From positions 1 through 14,617 of the forward strand of contig JAXIUW010054451.1 in assembly GCA_035591015.1 (NCBI GenBank): a stretch of DNA of 14,617 nt, written 5' to 3'. Position 1 is the stretch's first letter; every line of letters starts with the position of its first letter. The stretch is from Cephalothrix simula (taxonomy: Eukaryota > Nemertea > Palaeonemertea > Archinemertea > Cephalotrichidae). Shown here piece by piece: positions 1 through 7,744 of the stretch. The position numbers were made by a program, and so were the translations under genes. Under the pieces are notes generated by a model. The model made no database searches and was not told the DNA's origin. It worked only from the letters and a program-made list of their open reading frames with translations.

Positions 1-377
1 CAAAGTTTTATTGTGTGGACCGACCGGCAACATACTTTATCAGGATAGTTTTGAATCCCTATTCATTTGTACACGGATTATGAACTATACCTGTTCCTGT
101 AGCCAAAGATATTTGCTTAAATGAAAAAAATATTTTGAACTTTAAAAATTTAGACTACATACGGCTTATTTACGGAGTTTTATACGATTTGAAGCAAATT
201 TATTTTTGGAAAATCTAGTGGGCGAAATCAGGGTAAGTTAAGGTCATCCAGAACCTTTTTATTAGTGTACAGAACCATTTTTGTTTCTTAGAAGATTGTT
301 ATAGGTCTGTGACCATTACCTATAAAAGTAATTTTGGATACTGATGACCTATGATCACCTATATTGCCTATTGTAAA
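1..377. other. AT-rich non-coding DNA, possible donor site at 231-232
   Basis: No recognisable gene is seen. A good splice-donor match (AGG followed by GTAAGT) lies near 229-237. The plus frame before it is open from about 147 and ends in the residues LENLVGEIR, so a short exon is conceivable, but its acceptor (TTTAG near 153) is weak and the segment is AT-rich. AGGTCA-like half-sites are scattered from about 240 onward. Confidence 0.4.
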
Positions 378-402
378 TGACCTTGAAAGGTCAGTGAGGT
401 CA
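378..402 (+). promoter_or_regulatory. Composite nuclear-receptor-like response element (candidate)
   Basis: Three exact half-sites lie in 25 bases: TGACCT at 378-383, AGGTCA at 388-393 and AGGTCA at 397-402. The first two form an everted repeat with a 4-base spacer and the last two a direct repeat with a 3-base spacer. TGACCTTGA at 378-386 is also the reverse complement of TCAAGGTCA, the extended half-site used by ERR/SF-1-type monomeric receptors. Related half-sites occur nearby: AAGGTCA near 240, TGACCT near 346, and AAGGTGACCTT, an inverted pair, near 510. The motifs are seen directly. Function is inferred, and a degenerate repeat could give the same pattern. Confidence 0.3.
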
Positions 403-650
403 TTTAAAACTATACTTTGAGTCATTTTGGTTTTTAGTTAAAAGTCAACCATAAAATAGCCCAATTTAAGTAAAGTACCCATAGTTAGCTGATGTATTAA
501 GCCTTATAAAGGTGACCTTTTTCGGGGCTCTTAGTATTAATGGCTTAAATTATTGCCTCTTGTTCTTAATCCTTAATTGCTATGCCTAATTGTGATATTT
601 TTAAATGATAAGTTTTTAATGAATGAGAGAATGGTTCAATATGATAGCTG

Positions 651-656
651 TTTATT
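651..656 (-). terminator. Poly(A) signal AATAAA on the minus strand
   Basis: TTTATT on the plus strand reads AATAAA on the minus strand, 33 bases beyond the TAG stop of the minus-strand exon at 690-862. The position suits a short 3' UTR, but no GU-rich downstream element is obvious and AATAAA is common by chance in DNA this AT-rich. Confidence 0.4.
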
Positions 657-689
657 TTGAAAACGAAGGTGTTAAAGGCCGATAAAATC

Positions 690-862
690 CTAAAATGTTG
701 TGTGTGTCACGCTTCCATGAGTGATGGGTTCCTGGCTTCTGTAACTCGGACGATGAATAACTGTCATTCTACTGCTCCTATCAGTCGTATTCCAGATGTC
801 CGCCTCATTTATTCTCAAATTAAATTGCTCAGTGACTTCTTTTAAACGGATGTTAGACCTAG
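690..862 (-). CDS. Probable 3'-terminal coding exon of an unidentified gene
   Basis: On the minus strand a pyrimidine-rich tract (CCAGCCCTCTCTCTCGCCC, then TTATAG) ends in AG at 864-863. The frame then runs from 862 with two bases completing a codon, 56 codons and TAG at 692-690. An AATAAA follows at 656-651. The encoded tail is balanced and polar, with stretches such as NEADIWNTTDRSSRMTVIH, and ends in THTTF. A threonine at -2 with a hydrophobic C-terminus fits a class I PDZ-ligand pattern. No domain is recognised. G+C content is clearly above the flanks. The frame stays open upstream of the acceptor, so where the exon begins is inferred from the splice site. Two overlapping plus-strand frames (657-845 and 796-987) are also open but lack comparable signals. 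The upstream part of the gene would lie at higher coordinates. Confidence 0.5.
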
Positions 863-1126
863 CTATAAGGGCGAGAGAGAGGGCTGGGAAAATTAACCCG
901 TCGGGACTGAAAATGATCATTATTTTATTCATCATTTTTTCGCGGTTTAATGGCTACATTAAGACCCATAATCCTCTGAGATTTTAATTAAGTACGTGGA
1001 TTAATCTTGTAAAGATGTTACTTTTAATTAAGGTTCAATGGAAAATTATCCCATGTTTAGACTAGTTATACCTCAACATTACATCAATTTAAGGCTGGAT
1101 GTCTATTCTAGCGTCGTCTGCTCCAA
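863..1126. other. AT-rich non-coding DNA, putative intron
   Basis: If the minus-strand exon at 690-862 is real, this is the 3' part of its last intron. Nothing else is recognised beyond the pyrimidine tract next to the acceptor. Confidence 0.35.
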
Positions 1127-1526
1127 GATCACGAATATCACTGGACGATTTTTTAGCACGAAAAATCAAAAAGATCACAAGATTTTTCGAAAAGATCATG
1201 TAATGTGGTGAGTGACCACTGTTTTTTGTAAGATCATGAAAGATTCCGTTCAGGTCAAACAATAATCCTTATATTTTTCATTCAGTTATGTTTGAAAAAA
1301 GGATGACTAAAAAGTCATCAGAATTTTTGAAGAACAAATCATGTAATCTGCTATGTGCGCCAGAGGGATCAGGGCATCGCTTCAATATTTTCTGACATAT
1401 TTGATTCTTAAAAATTGGGTGAAGATATCAAGATCAGCGTCAGATCAGTGTGAGATCATTAGCTCAAGATTATGAGATCAAAGATCAAGCCCATTTTTCC
1501 AAAGATCATGAAGATCATCAAAGATC
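1127..1526. repeat. Degenerate GATC-rich repeat (AAGATCATG-like units)
   Basis: About thirteen GATC tetranucleotides occur in 400 bases, mostly inside AAGATCA or AGATCATG contexts. The clearest copies are consecutive at about 1501-1530, with GATC at 1504, 1513 and 1523. Others are at 1127, 1173, 1194, 1232, 1367, 1432, 1443, 1454, 1476 and 1483. Spacing is irregular, so this is a decayed array or the body of a dispersed repeat rather than a clean satellite. Just after it, near 1547, the sequence CCAGGGTG reads CACCCTGG on the other strand and could be an element end. No coding frame is supported. Confidence 0.5.
1302..1319. repeat. Perfect hairpin, GATGACT stem with AAAA loop
   Basis: GATGACT at 1302-1308 and AGTCATC at 1313-1319 form a perfect 7-bp stem around AAAA. 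A very similar hairpin lies at 1594-1611. Confidence 0.5.
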
Positions 1527-1593
1527 ATGATTTTTCCGGGATTTTTCCAGGGTGTACGAAGATTTTGATGTGCCTTCCTATTACCCCGTCCTA

Positions 1594-1611
1594 ATGACTT
1601 AATGAAGTCAT
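1594..1611. repeat. Perfect hairpin, ATGACTT stem with AATG loop
   Basis: ATGACTT at 1594-1600 pairs with AAGTCAT at 1605-1611. The stem core (ATGACT/AGTCAT) is shared with the hairpin at 1302-1319, so the pair lies inside and just beyond the GATC-rich repeat. Confidence 0.5.
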
Positions 1612-1675
1612 CTGGATCACATGTTATTTATCGTCCAATGAAAGATGTCGTATAGTTTTCTATCTCTGATGATAC

Positions 1676-1738
1676 CTGATCCCTCTCGATCCGTTTGAAG
1701 ATGTTTTAATTCATTATATTTATTCAGGTTTTGTAAGC
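1676..1738 (-). CDS. Candidate internal exon of the minus-strand gene
   Basis: On the minus strand an acceptor-like CTTAACTCCAG ends at 1739 and a donor-like CAG followed by GTATCA starts at 1675. Between them are 63 bases: two completing a codon, twenty sense codons (for example NKYNELKHLQTDREGS), and one base left over. That leftover base is compatible with the two-base start of the exon at 862, so splicing would keep the frame and create an alanine codon. No stop interrupts. The pyrimidine tract is short and the branch point is not convincing. A further open frame upstream on the same strand (about 1917 to 1801) ends at a TAG followed by GTAGAA with a matching phase, but the implied 62-bp intron is small and its acceptor is poor. 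The product is not recognised and chance is a real alternative. Confidence 0.25.
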
Positions 1739-2615
1739 CTGGAGTTAAGATTTGAATTTACAATTAAAGCCTCACCATTTAGAGATGCTCTTAATTCTAC
1801 CTAAAAGCCATTGTACCTTCTCAACTTTGTTCAAAGCAAATGAAGCGATGGTGCCAAATTTTGACATTCTTCTCGCTTTTGGTGGTATACTTTGTTTAAA
1901 TTTTTCACCCTCTAGGCCGACTTAGCGTTTCTTATTTTTACTCATTTTAATCCAGATTCAGTCATTTCTGTTTTCAGTAATTTAACCATGGATTAATTTT
2001 TGGTAAAATTTTGACATTCATTTGCTCTGGGGCTAATATTACTTATCAATTTGAGTTGGACTGCTGATTCTGATGTACTATAGGTTTTCTGAAAGCTTAT
2101 TGGAAGGGTATTCGTGTTATGTTAAGTTAGAGTTCTTTTGCAATTCAAGTACACACCTCATTTTTCACCTGGTAACATTAATGATCATGCTAAGATCCAA
2201 GTTCCAAAGCTCCAAGACTTTCTCCACAATTAAAAAAAAAACGAAATGTGCTAGAGTTTAATTAGATTTGAAGATACGAAGATGAAGACTTAAGCCGATT
2301 ATTTTCTCCCTTTCCTCGAAAAAGTCTTTCCTTCCTACTCCGAAATTCATCATCTAAGGCAAGCAAGTAAAATTCTAATATCTATACGATTTATGTCATG
2401 CCAGATACCTTGGGTCGTTGCTTGAGTTTTGTGTTAGCAATGATGAAGAATGGCTGTGAAATAATGATGCTAAAATATATGATAAAAGTCTTCCTATGAA
2501 TTGTATTCCCAAATCATGGATTACAGAACTGATAACAAAATTGCTTACCGCATTGTGATTTATATGTTTATAACCTTTTGCATTTATACATTTGCTTTTG
2601 TATATTGAAATATAA
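1739..2615. other. AT-rich non-coding DNA
   Basis: Apart from the weak minus-strand frame near 1801-1917, nothing recognisable is seen. An AC/CT-poor stretch with an A9 run lies near 2232-2240. A donor-like GTAAGC on the minus strand near 2548 has no convincing exon behind it. Confidence 0.4.
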
Positions 2616-2617
2616 TA
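2616..2617. repeat. TA target-site duplication, left copy
   Basis: TA immediately before the left CACAAATGG terminus; it matches the TA at 3148-3149. Confidence 0.6.
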
Positions 2618-3147
2618 CACAAATGGATGGAAAAAATTGGATGAGGCATACATACAGTGAAATGTAAAAATTTCGCCCCCCCCGTCGAGATCTCCTAGAA
2701 GGGGCATCGGAACCCCTAAACCCTATACATTTTTGGAAAGAGCATGAAAATTTACACACCACACCATGGGAGGGTTTTTAAATTGTTTGCCCTGGTTTTA
2801 AGTTGTTTGCAAAATGTGCAAAAAATTAGAAAATTTGCACCTAAATAAGGAACCCGGTATTTGGGTCATTAGTTATGCTTGATATGCCAAACAACATATT
2901 GCAGCTAGTTTTGGTTTAATCGGAGTTCCCTTAACATCCGACCTCTAAAAGTGGGACTTAGTCATTTTTCGAATATTTTGCAAATTTTTCGCCACCATTC
3001 CCCACCAGGTGGGGTTAAAAAAATTAAAAACCATCACATGGTGTGTATCTTTCCATAAATGTATAGGATTAAGGGGTTCCGATGCCCCTTCTAGGAGATC
3101 TCGGGCCCGAAATTTTTACATTTCACTCTGTGCCTCATCCATTTGTG
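2618..3147. mobile_element. 530-bp non-autonomous DNA transposon with long inverted repeats and TA duplication
   Basis: The left arm (2618 to about 2782) and the reverse complement of the right arm (about 3023-3147) align over most of their length. Both start CACAAATGGATG and share GTGAAATGTAAAAATTTCG, a long perfect block spanning GAGATCTCCTAGAAGGGGCATCGG (split here over 2684-2710), and later TATACATTT and ACACACCA. The left arm has extra bases near 2630-2641. TA dinucleotides directly border the element at 2616-2617 and 3148-3149, as expected for Tc1/mariner-superfamily target duplications, though long-armed foldback elements with TA duplications are also known. The ~240-bp centre has no coding capacity. 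The minus-strand frame that starts inside the left arm is a by-product. The left arm holds a run of eight C where the right arm has GGGCCC. Confidence 0.85.
3000..3014. repeat. Perfect palindrome CCCCACC-A-GGTGGGG
   Basis: Seven-base arms around a single A, just inside the right arm of the 530-bp element. No equivalent is visible on the left side, so it is an asymmetric internal feature. Confidence 0.6.
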
Positions 3148-3149
3148 TA
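3148..3149. repeat. TA target-site duplication, right copy
   Basis: TA immediately after the right terminus CCATTTGTG; it pairs with the TA at 2616-2617. Confidence 0.6.
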
Positions 3150-3589
3150 GAGTAATTTTATTGTTCTTGTTCTATGATATAAAACCAAGCGAGTTTTTTA
3201 TTAAGACCTGTAGTCGGCCAAAAATGGACCTATGCTCATCTGGCTTGACTGAGCAGATTTTTATGTTGTATAATATTTGTTGTCTTCAAAATGTTATTTA
3301 CAAAAAATGGTTTTTTGTAACTTAATTTTTAAACATAGATCAGAATTAAACACTGGGGTATGATATGTACACCCGAGAGGGTCACTTCTGAGTATATTTA
3401 TCGATATGTGTATTCAATAACTATTTGGACATTTAAGGGAAGCAGCGTTTCCATATTTATATTGTACGCCGAACAGTCACATCAATACTCGATGGTAATT
3501 TTCCGTTCGTATGGTGTCTTTAGTACCAAAGAAAAGTGCCTGAAATTACCCTCTCACGCGCACATACATGTACTAAGCCTCCGTATAAA
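3150..3589. other. Non-coding DNA, no gene supported
   Basis: The longest open frame of the window (3360-3716, plus strand, 118 codons) crosses from this stretch into the repeat at 3590. It has no domain, no splice or promoter support and an unconvincing composition, so it is not called a gene. Confidence 0.4.
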
Positions 3590-3829
3590 CAGGGTGGCCA
3601 CAATGAAAAGTCAGGGAATTTCATTTTGCCCTTCAGAAGCCAGGGAATTTCATAAGAGACAAAAGTCAGGAATTTTTATTCTTTTGGGGTTTACGCATTA
3701 TGGATTTGTCGCCTAACGCATAAAAAAATATTTGCGGTTACCATGAAATTATGTCGCTAATAACTTTTTCCAAATTTTTGCTGACGCGTTCCCTGGTAAA
3801 AGGTCCTGGAAATCAGGGAAAATGAAAAT
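3590..3829. mobile_element. Probable decayed hAT-like repeat fragment
   Basis: The sequence opens with CAGGGTGGCCACA, resembling termini of many hAT elements (CAG...TGGCC). It then carries three near-direct copies of GTCAGGGAATTT (about 3610, 3642 and 3664) and later CCTGGAAATCAGGGAAAATG (3804-3823). This CAGGG/CCTGG-rich style is shared by dispersed repeats in animal genomes. No matching TGGCCACCCTG right end and no 8-bp duplication were found, so it is truncated or too degenerate to delimit; the right border is approximate. The superfamily is inferred from the terminus alone. Confidence 0.4.
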
Positions 3830-4251
3830 ATTAATTACGCTCATTTCAAATGATATTGATATTCTATCGAAATGGTACAAGTTGTTATTTTTGTAATTTA
3901 GAAATAAGTATTAGACTGGTTAATTTTTTATCAATGTTTTAGTCGATTACATGAATGTCATGTCCTAACCAAATCTGGTTATGTTAGAATATATCTGTTA
4001 TGAATTGAGTTACTTGTTTAAAATTTATAACTTTGTTTTTAATTTTGAGTTTATAATGGTGCTTAAATTAATATATAATTGTTTGAATTTAACTTTTTAC
4101 ACGTGAATATTTTTTTGGTTTTAATGTTAACTTTTTATTTTGTTCAATAAATGGCATAGCCAACTTCAATACATAAATATGTATTATATCACTGCAGACA
4201 CTGCTATGCTGTATTCATTGTTTATTTTTTCATTATTTCATGTTTATTATC
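3830..4251. other. Very AT-rich DNA, nothing recognised
   Basis: Long T-rich stretches, no splice-supported exon and no inverted repeats of note. An AATAAA occurs at 4145-4150 without an associated gene. Confidence 0.4.
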
Positions 4252-4313
4252 GTCATCATCATAATCATTATCATCATCATCATCATTGTCATCATCATCA
4301 CTATAATTATCAT
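4252..4313. repeat. ATC/CAT trinucleotide microsatellite, interrupted
   Basis: Repeated TCATCATCATC units with single-base interruptions (ATAATC, TTGTC, ACTATAATT). The open frame across it yields a histidine run (HHHNHYHHHHHCHHHH) that is a by-product of the repeat. Confidence 0.9.
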
Positions 4314-4452
4314 GTGCATATAACATATATATATTAAATAAATATCATGTTATACATGCTTAGCAAGAATCAATATATTTTATGTTTGTTTTTCTAATTT
4401 CTTGAAATCATAGTTCTTCAAATAGCCGTTATTATCGGTTCCGCTTTTAAAC

Positions 4453-4644
4453 TCAATTTGTCAATTTGATGACGTCATATTGTAAAAACATATCTGCACC
4501 TTAGGATGTTTATGATGGATATAAACTGGTATAATGCGTTGCATCTACAACAGGAAGTGTTATGAAGTGCTATAACAGAAGTCCAACTTGTTTATTAAGT
4601 CATTATTACTTTCTTTAAGTGAAACTGTAAGTCAATTTGTCAAT
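4453..4644. repeat. 13-bp direct repeat pair and a palindromic CRE
   Basis: TCAATTTGTCAAT occurs exactly at 4453-4465 and at 4632-4644. Four bases after the first copy lies ATGACGTCAT (4469-4478), a perfect palindromic cAMP-response-element/bZIP consensus. The repeats could bound a small insertion or be coincidental; no terminal inverted repeat was found. Confidence 0.35.
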
Positions 4645-5709
4645 AATATAAGCTTCAATGATTTACAATCATTTTTAATCCTCTATTTTTATTCCAATAA
4701 TGGGTTTATTTCCGGTTCCTACTAAAAACAATGTTTTCTTGATTTCTCTAAAAACAAAATCTAACGTGTTAAAAGAGTCTTAACTTTTAGTTGAAAACTG
4801 TTACATTTTACTATATCTTGTTCCATTCTTTAACTACTTCCAAGGAGGTCCTCTGGTTAGGGGCACTGGGCCCCAACAAAGCATTGCACACCTGTAATAT
4901 ATCGTAATGTAACGGCTCAATGGTGTTTCGGAAGTTCATGTATCGCCTTGAGGCATATCAACAAAAATGGCTAATTTTAAATACATTTGGTATGTACAGT
5001 AATTGATTTGGCCTACGCGCTGAGGTATTCTTTCATATTTTGACAGTTTTTTAAAATGATGAATACCCTTTCAAAGAAAATTTGGTATCAATCATAATCT
5101 CCCAAAAAGAGTTACAAATTTATTTATTGCTACCTTTTGTTGAAATTTTATTAGTTTCAGAAAATCATTTTTATGGGCATTATAGTGTGAAATTTTTATT
5201 GCTTAAAATTATTCTTCAACCATATCATATTTCAATGAATCTTTTGGGTACATTTCTTATATCTTTCCTTTTTTCATTCATTTTTTACTTTGCCTCAAAA
5301 TCTGAGAATTTTAACACTTCTTTTCAGTACCCGAAAATCTGAAATATTTTGAATCTCAAGAATATATGTGTGAGGTTAAAAAAATGGAACCTTAATAGTG
5401 AACACTCATCGACATAGGGAAATAAGAAATCATGAAGTTGGATAAGCTCAATTATAGTTCCCGCACATTTTAGACTTTTCCATGTATATATTGCTGTCAG
5501 GGGCTTTCGTCTGACATACTTCGAGTACCTCATGGGGTCAAAGGGTGCTTCATGTGTTTTCATTCCGTGTTACTCAACACTGTTTTTAGGTAATGATATA
5601 ATTGATTTCACAATAAAAATTGGTAAGTCATGAGCTACATACTGGTAATGACCATTCCACATTTCAGGTATCGTTCATTGTCCTTTGGGATTTTTATCCT
5701 ATTTGTATA
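4645..5709. other. AT-rich non-coding DNA
   Basis: No gene is supported. GGGGCACTGGGCCCC near 4860-4874 is an imperfect GC-rich palindrome. The open frames at 5082-5342 (plus) and 5324-5563 (minus) are AT-driven and lack signals. Confidence 0.4.
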
Positions 5710-5785
5710 TTAAAAGGCGCACTCTGCTGGCTTGTTTGTATACATGACCCAGTCGATAAACAAGACCCAATCGATGAAAAAGGAA

Positions 5786-5822
5786 CACGTGACCACCTAT
5801 CGCTTTACTGATTAGTCAATGG
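5786..5822. repeat. Internal repeat copy 1 with CACGTG E-box
   Basis: Begins CACGTGACCACCTATCG and continues TTACTGATTAG. It matches the copy at 5870-5906 over about 37 bases with a handful of substitutions; the starts are 84 bases apart. CACGTG is the core site of bHLH-zip factors (USF, MITF, Myc types). Confidence 0.8.
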
Positions 5823-5833
5823 TAATCGATGAT

Positions 5834-5841
5834 ATGCAAAT
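5834..5841 (+). promoter_or_regulatory. Octamer motif ATGCAAAT
   Basis: An exact POU/Oct-factor consensus octamer, located between the two CACGTG repeats of the MITE. The motif is seen; binding is inferred. Confidence 0.3.
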
Positions 5842-5869
5842 TAACCTCGATCTAATAGATTAGAACAAT

Positions 5870-5906
5870 CACGTGACCACATATCGTGTTACTGATTAGC
5901 TAACGG
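5870..5906. repeat. Internal repeat copy 2 with CACGTG E-box
   Basis: Begins CACGTGACCACATATCG and continues TTACTGATTAG; direct copy of 5786-5822. It runs straight into the hairpin at 5900-5921. Confidence 0.8.
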
Positions 5907-5921
5907 GAAAATGCCCGTTAG
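5900..5921. repeat. Perfect 8-bp hairpin CTAACGGG / CCCGTTAG
   Basis: CTAACGGG at 5900-5907 and CCCGTTAG at 5914-5921 surround the loop AAAATG. It sits near the right end of the TTAA element. Confidence 0.8.
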
Positions 5922-5992
5922 GGAGTAATAATGGTCATGATAGTGATCATGATGATTGAATCTGTTTATGATGTAGCAGAGTGTCCCTTTAA

Positions 5993-6730
5993 ACTTATCA
6001 TACACTGAGGAAGGACATTCATCCTGAAAGGGGCGTTCAACCCTGGGCTTCTTTCGGCGTCACTCGAAAATAAACGAAGTATATACAGCACGGCCGGATA
6101 GGCATCCCTTCTCCACCGGTAATGCATTTTTAGTCTTTAAAACGTTAATGTCCTTCTCGTTATGTATCACATGACCAACTTTGTTGCTTCTAAATTGAAA
6201 CTTAAAAGCGTAAATCCACTGGCGGGAATAGAACAAGTGTGTTATGTTCCATTAAAGTTACCAGTGTGCGGATTATAGAAGAGGGTGAAACATTGGGATC
6301 TCATCTCTGTTAAGCCTAATCCCCTACGTTGAAGCAGGCCTTAATCCTTATACAATATGCTGACAATTACTCATCGTTGATGTAGGACGGTACTAGAGCG
6401 ATGTATTTTACGTAGGTTTTTCCTTCCTTTCTCCAAAGGAAATTCGATATAGTCTTTTTCCAAGCATTTTGCAGGCAATTGATGTTTTTCAGCTAAAGGA
6501 TGGAATTTCTCTTAGAATTCAGTACCACTGAGACACATCTAAAATATGTAAAAATGCTTGTTTTTCATTGCTTTCAGTCGCTTTTCTAAGTAACAGCTCA
6601 TGATACAAAAGCTTCCATTTTTCTATTGGATTAGAGGATTAAGATTTTTTACTTTAAGTATGTCCTTTTTCCCTTGATATTTTCGTTTTTTAACTAATTG
6701 CCTCTTTTTTAAAGAATCACCCAGATAAAA
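5993..6730. other. Mostly non-coding; moderately GC-rich segment at 5995-6130
   Basis: A minus-strand frame from ATG at 6127 to TAA at 5966 encodes 53 residues beginning MHYRWRRDAYPAVLYILRLF. It ends inside the right terminus of the TTAA MITE, so its last residues would derive from the transposon. There is no splice, promoter or homology support. The remainder (6130-6730) holds T-rich sequence and one acceptor-like TTTCATTGCTTTCAG near 6565-6578 with no open exon behind it. Confidence 0.3.
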
Positions 6731-6983
6731 TGTGTAGCAATCTGCAAAAACCTCACTTCCCGCCCGCTAAATTTACGACGTAAGCGTGACGTAAATTATG
6801 ACGTCATAAGTTAAATATATCATCTTTTGAGTGGAAAAACGGTACCAAAATATATTTCGAATATCATAGATTCATTTCTGATCATCAAAATCACTTATTT
6901 CCCTTTTGTTCCTTGAGAAATCTAACGCCCTAAAATCGTTGTATTTATGGGCGGGAAGTGAGGTTTTAGGTGGTTTCTACACA
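6731..6983. mobile_element. MITE with perfect 19-bp core inverted repeat and CRE-like motifs
   Basis: AAAACCTCACTTCCCGCCC at 6747-6765 is repeated exactly in inverted orientation at 6949-6967. The match extends inwards (CTAAATTTACGACG against ATAAATACAACG) and, with mismatches, outwards to TGTGTAG at 6731-6737 and its complement CTACACA at 6977-6983. That gives arms of roughly 50 bases around an AT-rich centre of about 150. No convincing target duplication is visible, so the superfamily is unknown and the outer limits are provisional. The left inner arm contains three ACGT cores spaced 11-12 bases apart, including TGACGTAA (6787-6794) and the palindrome ATGACGTCAT (6798-6807). No coding capacity is seen; the minus-strand frame at 6966-7184 starts beyond the element and merely clips its right arm. 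Confidence 0.75.
6775..6807. promoter_or_regulatory. Cluster of three ACGT/CRE-like sites inside the MITE
   Basis: CGACGTAA, TGACGTAA and ATGACGTCAT follow one another at roughly one helical turn. The last is an exact full CRE. This suggests bZIP (CREB/ATF) binding, but only the motifs are visible. Confidence 0.3.
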
Positions 6984-7571
6984 AATTGTAAACCCTAAAA
7001 AAATATGGGGTAAGAGTCTTGCAAATAATAGCATATTTTCTCCTATTTTCGTGACCTGGTTTTTGAATTGATAATCGTTCCAAAATCGACAGTTTGAGCA
7101 TGTTTCCCTAAGTATGAACGAGGCTTCTTGCAATAAAAACTCCCAGTAGGCAGTCGCGCGATCAGATTTCTCAAAACAAAGCAAAAATACCCTTAATATT
7201 CGTTATAGTCACTGGGGTTTCATGGGACACTACATTTGCTTCACTTTACACAGTGAACAACTGCGGAAGAGCAACCCGTTCAATAAATTCCTAGTCACCT
7301 TAGGCGTAGGCTTTTTGTTACCCATAATCCTTTGCAAGACCCAAACTGAACATTATCACATAACTATATTCCTTGAATAGATACATATCAGTATTGGTAC
7401 TGGTAATCCAAATTAATCGATTAAAAAATGGACGCCGATGACCCAAATTATAATCCAAAATATCACTGTTAATAACAATCTACACCATGCTACATGTTAT
7501 TTTCTTTTTAAAAATTATTTTCCTCACTTTTGTGTGTGATTCGAATTAAGAACCAAAACTAACTGCTGATA
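6984..7571. other. Non-coding DNA, nothing firm
   Basis: One short frame is notable: ATG at 7428 in a favourable AAAAATGG context reads MDADDPNYNPKYHC and stops at 7472. It could be a first-exon remnant, but no good donor is present. TTACCCATAATCC near 7318-7330 resembles common repeat ends without a partner. Confidence 0.35.
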
Positions 7572-7715
7572 TATAAGCCCAGCTTTGCCTTAAATACCCC
7601 TTCCTGGTTCTTCCACTGGAATTAAGATACAATACCGAACGTCACTCAAATTTGAGCCTCTCTGAGAACCCCAAATCACGAGTAATCCCCTGTTAAACAC
7701 TGACATGGGCTTATA
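7572..7715. repeat. Inverted repeat TATAAGCCCA ... TGGGCTTATA with central palindrome
   Basis: TATAAGCCCA at 7572-7581 and TGGGCTTATA at 7706-7715 are perfect 10-bp inverted copies. The 12-bp perfect palindrome CTCAAATTTGAG (7645-7656) lies close to the midpoint. Arms show no further pairing and no duplication is evident, so this is a possible tiny MITE or a coincidence. Confidence 0.35.
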
Positions 7716-7744
7716 GAGAATAAAACGACAAAATAAATCGTCTT

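Larger units (their letters stand above)
5714..5988. mobile_element. 275-bp TTAA-flanked MITE (piggyBac-like)
   Basis: TTAA flanks both sides (5710-5713 and 5989-5992). The left end reads AAGGCGCACTCTGCTGG and the right end, reverse-complemented, reads AGGGACACTCTGCTACA, sharing CACTCTGCT about ten bases in. TTAA duplications with short inverted ends are the hallmark of piggyBac-type insertions. The element has no transposase frame, so it would be mobilised in trans. Inside are two copies of a CACGTGACCAC repeat, an ATGCAAAT octamer and a strong hairpin, annotated separately. Termini are short and diverged by a few changes, so the boundaries are good but not certain. Confidence 0.7.

Noticed and set aside
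2396-2707. 103-codon minus-strand frame
   Set aside because: Its start lies in the left arm of the 530-bp transposon and its remainder is AT-driven; no gene signals.
3360-3716. 118-codon plus-strand frame, the longest in the window
   Set aside because: It spans a repeat boundary at 3590, has no recognised domain or splice support, and part of it is translated hAT-like repeat.
4140-4337. Histidine-rich frame that looks like a metal-binding peptide
   Set aside because: It is a translation of the CAT/ATC microsatellite.
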